From Pigmentiphaga humi (GTDB lineage Bacteria > Pseudomonadota > Gammaproteobacteria > Burkholderiales > Burkholderiaceae_B), in contig NZ_UWPJ01000008.1 in the NCBI RefSeq assembly GCF_900606115.1, forward strand, positions 186,001-250,000: a stretch of DNA of 64,000 nt, read 5' to 3'. The notes below the pieces were generated by a model, which was given only the letters and a program-made list of their open reading frames with translations, was not told the DNA's origin and made no database searches. The position numbers and the translations under genes were made by a program. The first letter of the stretch is position 1; every line of letters begins with the position of its first letter. Shown piece after piece: positions 45,129-54,309 of the stretch.

Positions 45129-45802
45129 ACGGGCTGGAAACCTTCCTGCGACAGTTGCTGGATTTCGGCCCGCAGATCCTGTCGGGCCTGGGCCACACCG
45201 TGCTGCTGGCCTCGATCATCACGGTGACGGGGCTGCTCGGCGGGATCCTGGTGTTCTACCTGACGCTCAGCCCCAGCCGGCTGTGCCGGCGCCTGACCGA
45301 AGGCTACATCTCGTTCTTCATCGGCACGCCGCTGATCGCGCTGCTGTTCCTGATGTACTACGGGCTGCCGCAATGGGGCCTCAAGCTGACGCCGCTCGCC
45401 GTCGCGGTGATCGGCTTCACGATGAACGTGGCCGCCTACAACGCGCGCTACCTCGCCACCGCCTATCGGGGCCTGGATCAGGACGAATTGCAGGCCGCGC
45501 GGGCGCAAGGCTTCACGGAGCCGCAGATATTCCGGCTTATCACGCTGCCGCAGGTGCTGCGCCTGTCGGTGCCGGCCCTGTCCAACCAGGTGATCCTGAA
45601 CCTCAAGGACAGCTCGGTGGCCTTCCTGATCCAATACACCGAGTTCTTCGCGCAGATGCAGGATCTCGCGATCCGCAACTTCCAGTTCTTCAAGGCCTAT
45701 GTGACGGCCGGGCTGGTGTACCTGGCGATGGTGTCCGTCATCGTGATCGCGGCGCGCTGGGTGGAGCGGCGCGTGGTGCTGCCGGGGACGCGGCGGGTGT
45801 AG
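45125..45802 (+). CDS. Polar amino-acid ABC transporter permease
   Basis: A 225-residue HisM/GlnP-type permease. The ATG at 45125 overlaps the ATPase stop by four bases. Membrane helices include ILSGLGHTVLLASIITVTGL and a C-terminal VTAGLVYLAMVSVIVIAARW. The EAA loop is DELQAARAQGFTEPQIFRLI followed by TLPQVLRLSVPALSNQVILN. It is convergent with pyrE, 33 nt apart, with no clear terminator between. Confidence 0.9.
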   Translation: MNGLETFLRQLLDFGPQILSGLGHTVLLASIITVTGLLGGILVFYLTLSPSRLCRRLTEGYISFFIGTPLIALLFLMYYGLPQWGLKLTPLAVAVIGFTMNVAAYNARYLATAYRGLDQDELQAARAQGFTEPQIFRLITLPQVLRLSVPALSNQVILNLKDSSVAFLIQYTEFFAQMQDLAIRNFQFFKAYVTAGLVYLAMVSVIVIAARWVERRVVLPGTRRV

Positions 45803-45835
45803 CTTGCGCCCGCCGGGTGGCCGTTCCCGCCGGAA

Positions 45836-46564
45836 TCAACTCACCCCGTAGCGCGCCCGATATGCCAGCACGGCCTCGCGGTGCTGCTCGAACTCGCCGC
45901 CGCCCCCGCCCTGCCGGATCATGTTCAGGATGTCGTCCAGCGAGGCGATGCTGACCACCGGACAGCCGTTGGTGCGCTCGACGTCCTGCACGGCCGAGTG
46001 GGCGGACAAGGCGTCGTCCGGACCGACGCGCTCCATGCGGTCGAGCGCGATCAGCACGGCGGCGGGGCGGGCCTGGGCGGCCTGGATCATGCGGACGGAT
46101 TCGCGCACCGAGGTGCCGGCCGAGATCACGTCGTCGATGATGACCACGCGGCCGCGCAGCGGCGCGCCCACCAGCGAACCTCCTTCGCCGTGGTCCTTGG
46201 CTTCCTTGCGGTTGAACGCGAAGGGCACGTCGCGCCCGCGCACGGCCAGCGCCACCGAGGTGGCCGTGACCAGCGGGATGCCCTTGTAGGCCGGGCCGTA
46301 CAGCATGTCGAACTCGACGCCCGAGGCCAGCAGCGCCTGGGCGTAGAAATCCGCCAGGCGGCCCACCGCCGCGCCGCTGTTGAACAGGCCGGCGTTGAAG
46401 AAATAAGGGCTCAGGCGGCCCGCCTTGGTCGTGAACGCGCCGAACCGCAACACGCCCTGCTCAGTGGCGAAGCGGACGAATTCGGTGCGGAAACGGTTCG
46501 CATCGGACGCGGGATCGAGGTCGGCGGAGCGGGGAGCGGTAGAGGTCTGGGGCACGGCGGTCAC
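45836..46564 (-). CDS. pyrE: Orotate phosphoribosyltransferase
   Basis: PyrE joins orotate and PRPP to make OMP in pyrimidine synthesis. The 242-residue protein has [59 protein letters not shown] and the PRPP loop [16 protein letters not shown]. The start is a GTG at 46564 by this call; a second GTG three codons in is possible. A nonconserved N-terminal stretch ([18 protein letters not shown]) precedes the catalytic core. Core gene between accessory operons. Confidence 0.95.
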   Translation of the reverse strand: MTAVPQTSTAPRSADLDPASDANRFRTEFVRFATEQGVLRFGAFTTKAGRLSPYFFNAGLFNSGAAVGRLADFYAQALLASGVEFDMLYGPAYKGIPLVTATSVALAVRGRDVPFAFNRKEAKDHGEGGSLVGAPLRGRVVIIDDVISAGTSVRESVRMIQAAQARPAAVLIALDRMERVGPDDALSAHSAVQDVERTNGCPVVSIASLDDILNMIRQGGGGGEFEQHREAVLAYRARYGVS

Positions 46565-46697
46565 GGTACGAAATCACAACGGCGCGCGGGAAGGGTTTCC
46601 CGCGGCGGCACGGTCGGCCGGGGTGATTGTAAAACGGCTGAGGCTCCCAGAGCCAACGGCGGAAAAAATGTCTTGGCGGGAACCCCGCTGGCCCGCG

Positions 46698-47537
46698 TCA
46701 AGGCGTCGAGGGAGGCAATAGGGTTTTCAGCCACGCCGCGCATTCGGCCGACCCCTCCACGGGCCAGTCCACGACCATCGAGACATCGCCCCGGCGCAAC
46801 TCGATGTGGATGTTGCGGGCCGGACCGGCGCGCCTGGCCAGGCGCGACCACCAGCCGCCGCCGGATACCGGGGCAGAGGTGGCGTCGACGCCATTGATGC
46901 TGGCCTGGCGAGGCGGCGCCGCGGCAGCCTGGGCGGGGGCGACTGGCGGCGCAGCGGTGGTAGCGGGAGCCGCGGCGGGACTGGCCGGACCGGCAGCCAC
47001 GGCCGGCCTGGCGGCCGCGCCGGATCCGGGCCGCTCGCCCGCCGCCTCGCCCTCCTGCGTAATGACGATGCCCGCCGCGCCCGGCACCTCGCCGCCGTTC
47101 AGGCGGGTCGCCAGGTTCTGGCTGAACTCGTCCCACATGCGGTCGGCCTTGGTCTTCATGATGCTCAGGCCGAAGGTTCCCAGGCGGCCCAGCACGTCCA
47201 CCGTGACCTTGGTGCGCAGTTCGGTCCGGCCATCGGGCAGTCCGGTCAGGAAGATCTCGCTCTGCTGCTTGAGCGAGCTGGCCACCGAGGCGTCCTCGCC
47301 GGTACCCTCGACGCGCAGATAATCGGGCGCGCGCTGCTCGACGATCCGGGTCTTGAGCCTGAACTTGGCGCTGATGAAGCTGATCTTGACGTGGATGACG
47401 GCGTTGTACTCGGTGTCGCTGACCACTTCGATGGATTTCATGCCGGGTACGCAGCTTCCCATCACCGTGGGATCCAGCAGCATCTCCCATACTTTGGCGA
47501 CCGGGGCCGCCGCTGTCAGAACTTTTTCAATTTCCAC
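46698..47537 (-). CDS. CoxG/SRPBCC-family carbon monoxide dehydrogenase G-like protein
   Basis: A 279-residue protein. An N-terminal SRPBCC domain of the CoxG kind covers about residues 1-150 (EIEKVLTAAAPVAKVWEMLL, DPTVMGSCVPGMKSIEVVSD, VDVLGRLGTFGLSIMKTKAD). A long Ala/Pro-rich linker follows, then a C-terminal hydrophobic-basic patch. CoxG proteins help recruit or mature molybdenum hydroxylases at the membrane. The start is GTG 47537, overlapping the [2Fe-2S] subunit gene by 11 nt. Last gene of the molybdenum hydroxylase operon. Confidence 0.82.
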   Translation of the reverse strand: MEIEKVLTAAAPVAKVWEMLLDPTVMGSCVPGMKSIEVVSDTEYNAVIHVKISFISAKFRLKTRIVEQRAPDYLRVEGTGEDASVASSLKQQSEIFLTGLPDGRTELRTKVTVDVLGRLGTFGLSIMKTKADRMWDEFSQNLATRLNGGEVPGAAGIVITQEGEAAGERPGSGAAARPAVAAGPASPAAAPATTAAPPVAPAQAAAAPPRQASINGVDATSAPVSGGGWWSRLARRAGPARNIHIELRRGDVSMVVDWPVEGSAECAAWLKTLLPPSTP

Positions 47538-48003
47538 GCATTTTCTCCGAAGCGTCGAGGATGGACTCGACGATCTGGGTGTATCCGGTGCAGCGGCACA
47601 GGTTGCCGTTCAGGCCCTCGCGGACCTCGTGCTCGGTGGGGTTGGGATTCCTGGCCAGCATGTGGCAGGCGGTCATCAGCATGCCGGGGGTGCAGTAGCC
47701 GCACTGCAGGCCGCCGCATTCCATGAAGCTCTGCTGCAGCGGGTGCAGTTCGTCGTTCGTGGCCAGGCCCTCGACCGTGGTGATGCTGCGGCCGTGAGCC
47801 TGTACCGCCAGCGACAGGCAGGACTTGACCACCTCGCCGTCCACCAGCACCGAGCAGGCGCCGCAGATGCCGGTCTCGCAGCCGCGCTTGGTGCCGGTCA
47901 GGCACAAGTCGTCGCGCAGGAAGTCCGACAGCATCCGGCGCGCCGGCACTTCGACGCTGTGCCGCTCGCCGTTGACGGTCACTTCGATCAGGTGTTTGCT
48001 CAT
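47527..48003 (-). CDS. Molybdenum hydroxylase, [2Fe-2S] small subunit
   Basis: A 158-residue iron-sulfur subunit that carries electrons from the Mo site to FAD. The plant-type cluster ligands are in RGCETGICGACSVLVDG and VKSC. The second cluster ligands are in CGGLQCGYCTPGML and GNLCRCTGYTQIVESI. Length and domain order are standard for CoxS/XdhC-type small subunits. It sits 10 nt after the FAD subunit gene. Confidence 0.95.
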   Translation of the reverse strand: MSKHLIEVTVNGERHSVEVPARRMLSDFLRDDLCLTGTKRGCETGICGACSVLVDGEVVKSCLSLAVQAHGRSITTVEGLATNDELHPLQQSFMECGGLQCGYCTPGMLMTACHMLARNPNPTEHEVREGLNGNLCRCTGYTQIVESILDASEKMRGN

Positions 48004-48013
48004 GATGCTTGCC

Positions 48014-48880
48014 TCAGTTCACGTCCACGCCGTACAGGCCGGCGATGGTGCGCCGGGCGACCGCGCGCACCATGTCGCGGCGGAATTCGGCCGAGCCGCG
48101 GTGGTCCGAGACCGGCTCGATGCCGGCCGCGACGATGTCGGCGGCCTCGGCGGCGATCTCGGCGGTGATGGTCTTGCCGGCCAGGAAGTTCTCGGCGGCC
48201 TGCACGCGGCACGGGATGGGCGTCGAAGCGCCGACCGCCAGGATGGCCTCGCGGCACTGGCCGCCGCTGCGGCGCGTGGCCAGCGAAACGCTGACCAGCG
48301 GACGGTGCTCGGCAGCGGTGCGCAGGAAGCGCGTGTAGCGGCCCGAGAAATCGCCGGCCGGCGCGGGCACGCGGATCTCGATCACCACCTCGTCGGGTTC
48401 GATGGCGGTCACGTAGTAGTCCACCAGGAACTCCTCGATGGACAGCACGCGCTCGCCGCGCGAGCTGCCCAGCACTACTTGCGCGTTCAGAGACAGCAGG
48501 CAGGTCGGAGGATCCGTGGAGGGGTCCGCATAGCAGAGGTTCCCGCCCAGCGTGCCCTGGTGGCGCACCTGCGGATTGGCCACGCGCGCGGCCATCGAGG
48601 CCAGCATGGGGTAGTGCTGCTTGACCGCCGGGGATTCGGCCACGTCCACGTGGCGCGCCAGCGCGCCGATGCGCAGGCCATCGCGCGGATCGAAGCCGAT
48701 GCCGCGCAGCGCCTCGATGCGCGCCACCGAGACGATATGGGTGGGCACCAGCATGCGCTGGCGCATGGCCAGCATCAAGGCGGTGCCGCCGGCCATGACG
48801 CGGCAGTCCTCGCCCAGGTCTGCCAGCATGCGGCTGGCCTCGGCCACCGAGGCGGGCTCGAGGAAATCGAAATCACGCAT
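48014..48880 (-). CDS. Molybdenum hydroxylase, FAD-binding medium subunit
   Basis: A 288-residue FAD subunit. FAD-binding motifs are VMAGGTALMLAMRQRMLVPT and QGTLGGNLCYADPSTDPPTC, with TRFLRTAAEHRPLVSVSLAT in the C-terminal CO-dehydrogenase flavoprotein domain. The ATG at 48880 overlaps the large-subunit stop by 8 nt. Together with the large and small subunits it forms an L-M-S heterotrimer. Confidence 0.95.
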   Translation of the reverse strand: MRDFDFLEPASVAEASRMLADLGEDCRVMAGGTALMLAMRQRMLVPTHIVSVARIEALRGIGFDPRDGLRIGALARHVDVAESPAVKQHYPMLASMAARVANPQVRHQGTLGGNLCYADPSTDPPTCLLSLNAQVVLGSSRGERVLSIEEFLVDYYVTAIEPDEVVIEIRVPAPAGDFSGRYTRFLRTAAEHRPLVSVSLATRRSGGQCREAILAVGASTPIPCRVQAAENFLAGKTITAEIAAEAADIVAAGIEPVSDHRGSAEFRRDMVRAVARRTIAGLYGVDVN

Positions 48881-51173
48881 GGGAGCCTCCTCGCTCGCGC
48901 AGGGCGCGCAGGCCCGCCAGCACCTTCTCGGGTGTGATGGGCAGTTCGGCGATGCGCACGCCGACGGCGTCGTAGACGGCATTGGCGATGGCCGGCGCGC
49001 CCGGCAGGATCGCGCACTCGCTCGCGCCCTTGGCGCCGTAGGGACCGTTGGGATCGATGGATTCGACGATGCCCGAGCGCAGCATCGGCACCGCGTCCGC
49101 CGTGGGCATGGTGTAGTCGGCGAAGTTGCCGTTGGCCAAGCGGCCGTTCTCCAATTGCAACTGCTCGTACAAGACCCAGCCCATGGCCTGCACCGCGGCG
49201 CCGTTGCTCTGGCCGTGCACGGCGAGCAGGTTGAACGCCTTGCCGCAGTCGTCCGAGACATAGCTGTCGAGAATCTCGACCTGGCCGGTCTCGGTATCGA
49301 CTTCGACCTCGACCGCCTGGGCCGCGTACGAATGCGCGGGCGCGATGTTGCCGTGCACGTCGCCGTGCATGACGGTCTTGGCGTCCCACGTCGCGCTGAC
49401 CTGCAAGCCTTCGCCGTCGTGGCGCCAGATGTGCAGCTTGGCGATGTCGGCGATGCCGGCCTGTTTATCGGGATGGAGCTTGCTGCGGATGAAGCCGTCG
49501 GCGATCTCCAGATCCTCGGCCGGCAGCTCCAGTTTCTGCGCGGCCAGGCCGATCAGGGCCTCGCGCGCCTTGCGGCCGGCAAGGATGGCGGCGTTGCCGG
49601 CGGCGATGGTTACGCGCGAAGCCAGCGTGCCGATGGCATAGGGCGACACGTCGGTATCCGGCGGCGCCACGTGCACGTGGGCCAGCGGGATGTTCAGTTC
49701 GTGGGCCACGATCTGCGCCAGCATGGTCATGGCGCCCTGGCCCATGTCGCATTCGCCGCTGTGGACGATCACGCGGCCGTCTTCGTTGACCTTGAGCACC
49801 ACGGTGGAGCCGTCCCAATTGCCGATGGTGCGGTTGCCGCTGACGTGCATGGCGGCGGCCATGCCCACGCCGCGAGCCTTGACGCCGGACCGCGCGGCGC
49901 CGGCCTGCCTGCGCGCGCGCTTCTCCTTCCATGCCAGCGCCTCGGTGGCCTGGTCTATGCATTCGCGCAAACCCGTGCTGCCTATCTTCCAGCCATGGAC
50001 GGAGGTGTCGCCCGCTTCGTGCGCATTGCGCTTGTGGATGTCCGCCGGATCCAGGCCGAGCGTCTCGGCCATCATGTGGATGTGGCTGTTGAGCGCGAAC
50101 TGCATCTGCGAGCCGCCGAAGCCGCGGAACGCGCCGTGCGGGGGATTGTTGGTGTAGACCAGCATGGCGTTCGAGCGCACGTTCTCCAGGCGGTGCATGT
50201 TGTCGCTGCGCATCGCGGTCACGTGCATCACTTCGGCCGACAGGCCGCTGTAGGCGCCGCACTCGGCAACGATGCGCACGTCCTTGGCGACGATGATGCC
50301 GTCCCGGGTCATGCCCAGCTTGAGCGTGATGCGCTCGGGCACGCTGGAGCAGCAGGCCAGGAAGTCCTCGAGCCGGTTGTTGACCAGGCGCACCGGCTTG
50401 CCGGTCTTGATCGCCAGCAGGCCGGCGATCAGGCTATTGGCATCCTCAACGATCTTGCCGCCGAAGCCGCCTCCCGTGGTGGCCTGCATCACGCGTATGC
50501 GAGACACCGGCATCTCCAGCGCGGCCGCCAGGCGCATGCGCGCCTGGAATACCGACTGGGTCGAGGTCCATACCTGCAGTCGGCCGTCGGCGTCGATGGC
50601 CGCCACCGTGCCCATGGGCTCCAGGTAGCCGGGATACTGCGCATGGGTGCTGTAGGTGGCCTCGTAGACCAGGTCGGCCCGGGCGAAGCCGGCGGCCACG
50701 TCGCCGATGTGGAAGTCGATCCGGTGCGAGACGTTGCCGCGCCCGGGATGGACGCCGGGCGCTTCTTCGTCGAGCGCCTCCTCCACCGTCAGGATGGCGG
50801 GCAGCTCTTCGTACTCGACTTCGATCAGGTCGAGCGCGTCGCGCGCGATCTCTTCGGTCGCGGCCGCTACGGCCGCGACTTCCTCTCCCGCGAAGCGCAC
50901 CACGCCCTCGGCCAGGATGCGGCGCTCCTTGTGGTGGACGCCCCACATCGCGCGCGGCGCATCGGCGCCCGTCAGCACGGCCTTGACGCCCGGCAGCGCG
51001 CGCGCCGCCGCGGTGTCGATGCGGACGATGCGCGCGTGTGGATAGGGGCTGCGCAGCACTTTGCCGTGCAGCATGCCGGCGACCTTGACGTCGCCCGCGT
51101 ACCGGGCGCGGCCCAGCACCTTGGCGCGCGCGGTCACTTGGGGCACGGCCGTGCCCAGAGTCGATGCGTTCAT
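48873..51173 (-). CDS. Molybdenum hydroxylase, molybdopterin-binding large subunit
   Basis: A 766-residue xanthine-dehydrogenase-family catalytic subunit. The start at 51173 (MNASTLGTAVPQVTARAKVL) matches the family. Motifs include TTGGGFGGKIVEDANSLIAG (Mo-pterin), PPHGAFRGFGGSQMQFALNS, ECDMGQGAMTMLAQIVA and GAKGASECAILPGAPAIANA with the catalytic Glu. The active-site loop reads GAFRGFG, not the Cys-containing loop of true CO dehydrogenase, so this is a hydroxylase of an N-heterocycle, aldehyde or aromatic acyl group. The adjacent Bug receptor suggests a carboxylated heterocycle. Substrate not proven. Confidence 0.93.
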   Translation of the reverse strand: MNASTLGTAVPQVTARAKVLGRARYAGDVKVAGMLHGKVLRSPYPHARIVRIDTAAARALPGVKAVLTGADAPRAMWGVHHKERRILAEGVVRFAGEEVAAVAAATEEIARDALDLIEVEYEELPAILTVEEALDEEAPGVHPGRGNVSHRIDFHIGDVAAGFARADLVYEATYSTHAQYPGYLEPMGTVAAIDADGRLQVWTSTQSVFQARMRLAAALEMPVSRIRVMQATTGGGFGGKIVEDANSLIAGLLAIKTGKPVRLVNNRLEDFLACCSSVPERITLKLGMTRDGIIVAKDVRIVAECGAYSGLSAEVMHVTAMRSDNMHRLENVRSNAMLVYTNNPPHGAFRGFGGSQMQFALNSHIHMMAETLGLDPADIHKRNAHEAGDTSVHGWKIGSTGLRECIDQATEALAWKEKRARRQAGAARSGVKARGVGMAAAMHVSGNRTIGNWDGSTVVLKVNEDGRVIVHSGECDMGQGAMTMLAQIVAHELNIPLAHVHVAPPDTDVSPYAIGTLASRVTIAAGNAAILAGRKAREALIGLAAQKLELPAEDLEIADGFIRSKLHPDKQAGIADIAKLHIWRHDGEGLQVSATWDAKTVMHGDVHGNIAPAHSYAAQAVEVEVDTETGQVEILDSYVSDDCGKAFNLLAVHGQSNGAAVQAMGWVLYEQLQLENGRLANGNFADYTMPTADAVPMLRSGIVESIDPNGPYGAKGASECAILPGAPAIANAVYDAVGVRIAELPITPEKVLAGLRALRERGGSHA

Positions 51174-51207
51174 GCCGATTCCTTGCCTGGCTCTCGCTTC
51201 CCGGCGG

Positions 51208-52194
51208 TCATTGCGCCTTGATGCCGAGAGACTGGATGATGCCGCCGACCACTTCGTATTCGCGGGCGTTGGCGTCGGCCAGTTCAGAGGGGGCGCCGCC
51301 ATGCGGGAAGGCGCCGTAGGTCGCGAGTTTTTCCACGACCTCGGCATCCTTCAGGATGGCATTGAGGTGGGTGTTGAGCAGCTTGACCACCTCGGCGGGC
51401 GTGCCCTTGGGCGCGAAGAAGCCATTCCAGGCGCCGACCACGATGTCCTTGTAACCGGCCTCGACCAGGGTGGGAACCTTGGGCGTCAGCGGCGAGCGCT
51501 TGGCGTCGCCGATGGCCAGCGGCACCAGGCGGCCGGCCGCGAAATATTGCGTCACCGGCCCCAGCGTGACCCAGGCCGTATCGACGTGGCCGGCGACCAC
51601 GTCGGTCACCGACGGGCCGACGCCCCGGTACGGCACGTGCTGGATGGACACCTTGGCCTCGCGGTTGAGCCACTCGGCGATCACGTGCATGGGCGAGCCA
51701 GCGCCGGGGCTGGCGTAGGAGACCGTCTTGCCGGCACGCACCGCGTCGATCATGTCCTTGATGGACTTGAAGCCGGTCTTGGGATTGGCCACCAGGACCA
51801 GCGGCTGCGTGGCGGTCTCGATAACGGGCTCGAAGCCGTTGAGCACGTCGTAGCTCTGGGCCGGCGCGAGGCCCAGCACCATGGGAGCGGTGGTGAAAGG
51901 ATTGGGCGTGAACAGCAGCGTATAGCCGTCCGGCGCCGCGCGGCCCACATAGGCGTTGCCCACCGTGCCGCCCGCGCCGCCCTTGTTCTCGACGATCACG
52001 GTGCTCTTGAGCCGTTCGCCGAGTTTGTCGGCGAACAGGCGGGCGATGGCGTCCGTCTCTCCGCCGGGCGGATAGGACACGATGACCATAATCGGCTTGG
52101 ACGGGTAGGCGCCTGCGGCGTGGGCGGCGCCCACGCCGGCACAGCAGGCGAGCGCCGCGGCGGCGGCGAGGATCTGGCGGCGGTTGAATGTCAT
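51208..52194 (-). CDS. Bug-family periplasmic solute-binding protein
   Basis: A 328-residue Bug receptor, first gene of the molybdenum hydroxylase operon. The signal peptide is MTFNRRQILAAAAALACCAG, ending AAHA, followed by GAYPSKPIMVIVSYPPGGET. Later come APDGYTLLFTPNPFTTAPMV, IQHVPYRGVGPSVTDVVAGH and the C-terminal VVGGIIQSLGIKAQ. The start at 52194 was preferred because longer in-frame extensions cover the operator palindrome. It is divergent from the MarR gene. Confidence 0.9.
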   Translation of the reverse strand: MTFNRRQILAAAAALACCAGVGAAHAAGAYPSKPIMVIVSYPPGGETDAIARLFADKLGERLKSTVIVENKGGAGGTVGNAYVGRAAPDGYTLLFTPNPFTTAPMVLGLAPAQSYDVLNGFEPVIETATQPLVLVANPKTGFKSIKDMIDAVRAGKTVSYASPGAGSPMHVIAEWLNREAKVSIQHVPYRGVGPSVTDVVAGHVDTAWVTLGPVTQYFAAGRLVPLAIGDAKRSPLTPKVPTLVEAGYKDIVVGAWNGFFAPKGTPAEVVKLLNTHLNAILKDAEVVEKLATYGAFPHGGAPSELADANAREYEVVGGIIQSLGIKAQ

Positions 52195-52251
52195 CAGTGG
52201 CTCCGGAAGGATGGCCGTTGGGCAGGGCTGTGAGGAAATGCGATCTTCTGC

Positions 52252-52279
52252 TTTTACTGTTGATGCATCAACAGTAAAA
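52252..52279. promoter_or_regulatory. Perfect 28-bp palindrome, probable MarR operator
   Basis: The arm TTTTACTGTTGATG is followed without a gap by its exact reverse complement, a 28-bp perfect palindrome. It lies 58 nt before the Bug start on one side and 95 nt before the MarR start on the other. MarR dimers bind such palindromes between divergent genes. Confidence 0.75.
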
Positions 52280-52373
52280 TTGTACGGATTGACAAACAGA
52301 AGTCGAAACACGTCGTTTTTTCGAAATATTCCTATGTGGAATAATCCTCCAGACGCCGTCCGACCCTGGCCCT

Positions 52374-52913
52374 ATGCGCCCGCCCGCCATGTCCACGAAG
52401 AAGAAAATCCCCTTGCCCGATCCCTCCGCAGACGATTGCCCATGGATCGGCCTCGACGAGAACGGCACCGGCCTGTCTGTGGACGACTTCATCACCACGC
52501 TGGTCGTGCGCGCCGCCAACTCGCTCAGGCGAGTGGTCACCCTGCCTTATTCGGACCAATTCGGGCTCACCATGGCCGAATGGCGCATGCTCTCGGTAGT
52601 CGCCGAGGCGCAATCGCTGCCATTCTCCGAACTGGTCAGGCGTTCCGAAACGGACAAGTCGCTGGTGAGCCGGGCGATGCGCCAACTGGAAGCGCGCGGC
52701 CTGGTGGTGCTCGACGCCGTGGATGCCGCCTCGCTCAAGCGCGGCCTGACCTGCCGGCTCTCCAGGCAGGGGCAGGCCCTCTACGACCGGGCCATGCCGG
52801 TCGCGCAGCGCGCCCAGGCCGACATGATCCGCGTCCTGGACGACGAGGAAAGGCGCGTGCTGTTCCGCACCCTGCACAAGCTGCGCCGCGCCTGCCGCGA
52901 CGAAGAAGGATAG
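52374..52913 (+). CDS. MarR-family transcriptional regulator
   Basis: A 179-residue MarR protein with a winged helix-turn-helix (GLTMAEWRMLSVVAEAQSLP, FSELVRRSETDKSLVSRAMR, QLEARGLV) and a C-terminal dimerisation helix (DEERRVLFRTLHKLRRACRD). ATG 52374 is used; ATG 52389 five codons on (MSTKKK) is equally possible. It is divergent from the Bug/molybdenum hydroxylase operon across a perfect palindrome. It probably represses that operon and itself until the substrate or a metabolite binds. Confidence 0.88.
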   Translation: MRPPAMSTKKKIPLPDPSADDCPWIGLDENGTGLSVDDFITTLVVRAANSLRRVVTLPYSDQFGLTMAEWRMLSVVAEAQSLPFSELVRRSETDKSLVSRAMRQLEARGLVVLDAVDAASLKRGLTCRLSRQGQALYDRAMPVAQRAQADMIRVLDDEERRVLFRTLHKLRRACRDEEG

Positions 52914-52999
52914 GGCCCGCGCTGCGTAGGCTTCCGGATGCGTGCAGGCCTTGACGAGCGGCAGGGGCAGCGCTCCCGTTCATTCCGAATACGGCTTCG

Positions 53000-53371
53000 T
53001 CAGCAATTCCACGGATCGATCACCTGGATGCCGCAGCCGGCGAAATCCTTCACATTGCGCGTTGCCAGACTAGCTCCGCGTGATTTGGCGATCGCGGCGA
53101 TCATGGCATCGAACTGGCTGATCGGCCTCCCGGCCACTTTGCGCGACGCAGCGATCTCCGCATAAGCATCGGCGGCCTCGTCATCGAATCCAAGTACTTG
53201 CCCCGCCAAATCGAAAACGAGAATTGTCCGAATGGCTTCCAGCAACATCGTTTTGCGCTGGCCCTCCGGCAACAGACAAGCGCCATAGAACAATTCTCCG
53301 CGGGTGATCGTGGTAGTGAACAGCGCGGCTCGGGATTGCCCCGCCAGCCACGCCAAGGCAGCGGGCCAGGG
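53000..53371 (-). pseudogene. Truncated VapC-type PIN-domain toxin
   Basis: The last 123 codons match the C-terminal 85-90 percent of a VapC (FitB-like) toxin: ALAWLAGQSRAALFTTTITR, GELFYGACLLPEGQRKTMLL, GRPISQFDAMIAAIAKSRGA, and SLATRNVKDFAGCGIQVIDP. The N-terminal segment with the first catalytic Asp (DTNVLSE in intact VapC) is missing; similarity stops at about 53371, close to the xthA promoter. No vapB antitoxin is visible upstream. It is therefore a dead remnant. Base composition is lower in GC than xthA. Confidence 0.8.
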
Positions 53372-53416
53372 GTACCCTAAAATGCGGCCAATCCCCCTCA
53401 CGCAAGGAGCCCGGTT

Positions 53417-54214
53417 TTGCTGCGCATCGTTTCCCTCAACCTGAACGGCATCCGTTCGGCGGCCCGCAAGGGCTTCTACCCCTGGCTGGCAGCCTCGCAA
53501 GCCGACGTCGTCTGCCTGCAGGAACTCAAGGCCCAGGACACCGACATCACCGAGGAAATGCGCCGCCCGGCCGGCTACGAAGGCCATTTCTTCCCGGCGC
53601 AGAAAAAAGGCTACAGCGGTGTCGGCGCCTACGTGAAGCGCGCCTGCGAAGCCGTGGTCTGCGGTTTCGACAAGGAAGAATTCGATGCCGAAGGGCGCAT
53701 CCTGCGCATCGACTGGCCCGGCCTGACCGTGGTCAGCGCCTACCTCCCTTCCGGCAGTAGCGGTGACGAACGCCAGCAGGCCAAGTACCGCTTCCTCGAC
53801 CGCTTCGCGCCCTGGCTCGCCGGCATGATGGACGAACATCGCGCTACTGGCCGCGAGTTCGTCGTCTGCGGCGACTGGAACATCGCCCACAAAGAGATCG
53901 ACCTGAAGAACTGGAAGGGCAACCGGAAGAACAGCGGCTTCCTGCCCGAGGAACGCGCCTGGCTCAGCAAGGTGTTCGACGAGATCGGCTGGGTGGATGT
54001 CTACCGCCGCCTGCATCCCGAGACCACCGAGGAGGCCTATACCTGGTGGAGCAACCGCGGCCAGGCCTGGGCCAAGAACGTCGGCTGGCGCATCGATTAC
54101 CAGATCGCCACGCCGGGCATCGCGGCCACCGCGCATGGGGCAGCCGTCTACAAGGAAGAACGCTTCTCCGACCATGCGCCGCTGACGGTGGACTACGACT
54201 GGAAGCTGGCCTGA
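53417..54214 (+). CDS. xthA: Exodeoxyribonuclease III
   Basis: XthA is the main AP endonuclease and 3'-repair exonuclease. The 265-residue EEP-fold protein has NLNGIRSAARKGFYPWL, VVCLQELKAQDTDITEEM (catalytic Glu), GRILRIDWPGLTVVSAYLPS, FVVCGDWNIAHKEIDLKNWK and the C-terminal RFSDHAPLTVDYDW. The start is a TTG at 53417, seven bases after AAGGAG (53404-53409); no in-frame ATG fits the conserved N-terminus. With mutM and mutY it adds to the base-excision genes in the window. Confidence 0.95.
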   Translation: MLRIVSLNLNGIRSAARKGFYPWLAASQADVVCLQELKAQDTDITEEMRRPAGYEGHFFPAQKKGYSGVGAYVKRACEAVVCGFDKEEFDAEGRILRIDWPGLTVVSAYLPSGSSGDERQQAKYRFLDRFAPWLAGMMDEHRATGREFVVCGDWNIAHKEIDLKNWKGNRKNSGFLPEERAWLSKVFDEIGWVDVYRRLHPETTEEAYTWWSNRGQAWAKNVGWRIDYQIATPGIAATAHGAAVYKEERFSDHAPLTVDYDWKLA

Positions 54215-54309
54215 GGCGGTGCGGTTGCCTACGCGAAAGATCAGGCTGCCTGCGATATCGTCAGGGTTTCCATGCTTGGTTCGACAGGTCAGCAACAGGT
54301 CCGAACGTC

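Noticed and set aside
48873-51173. Aerobic CO dehydrogenase (coxL)
   Set aside because: The active-site loop lacks the CO-dehydrogenase Cys motif and reads GAFRGFG, as in other xanthine-dehydrogenase-family enzymes.
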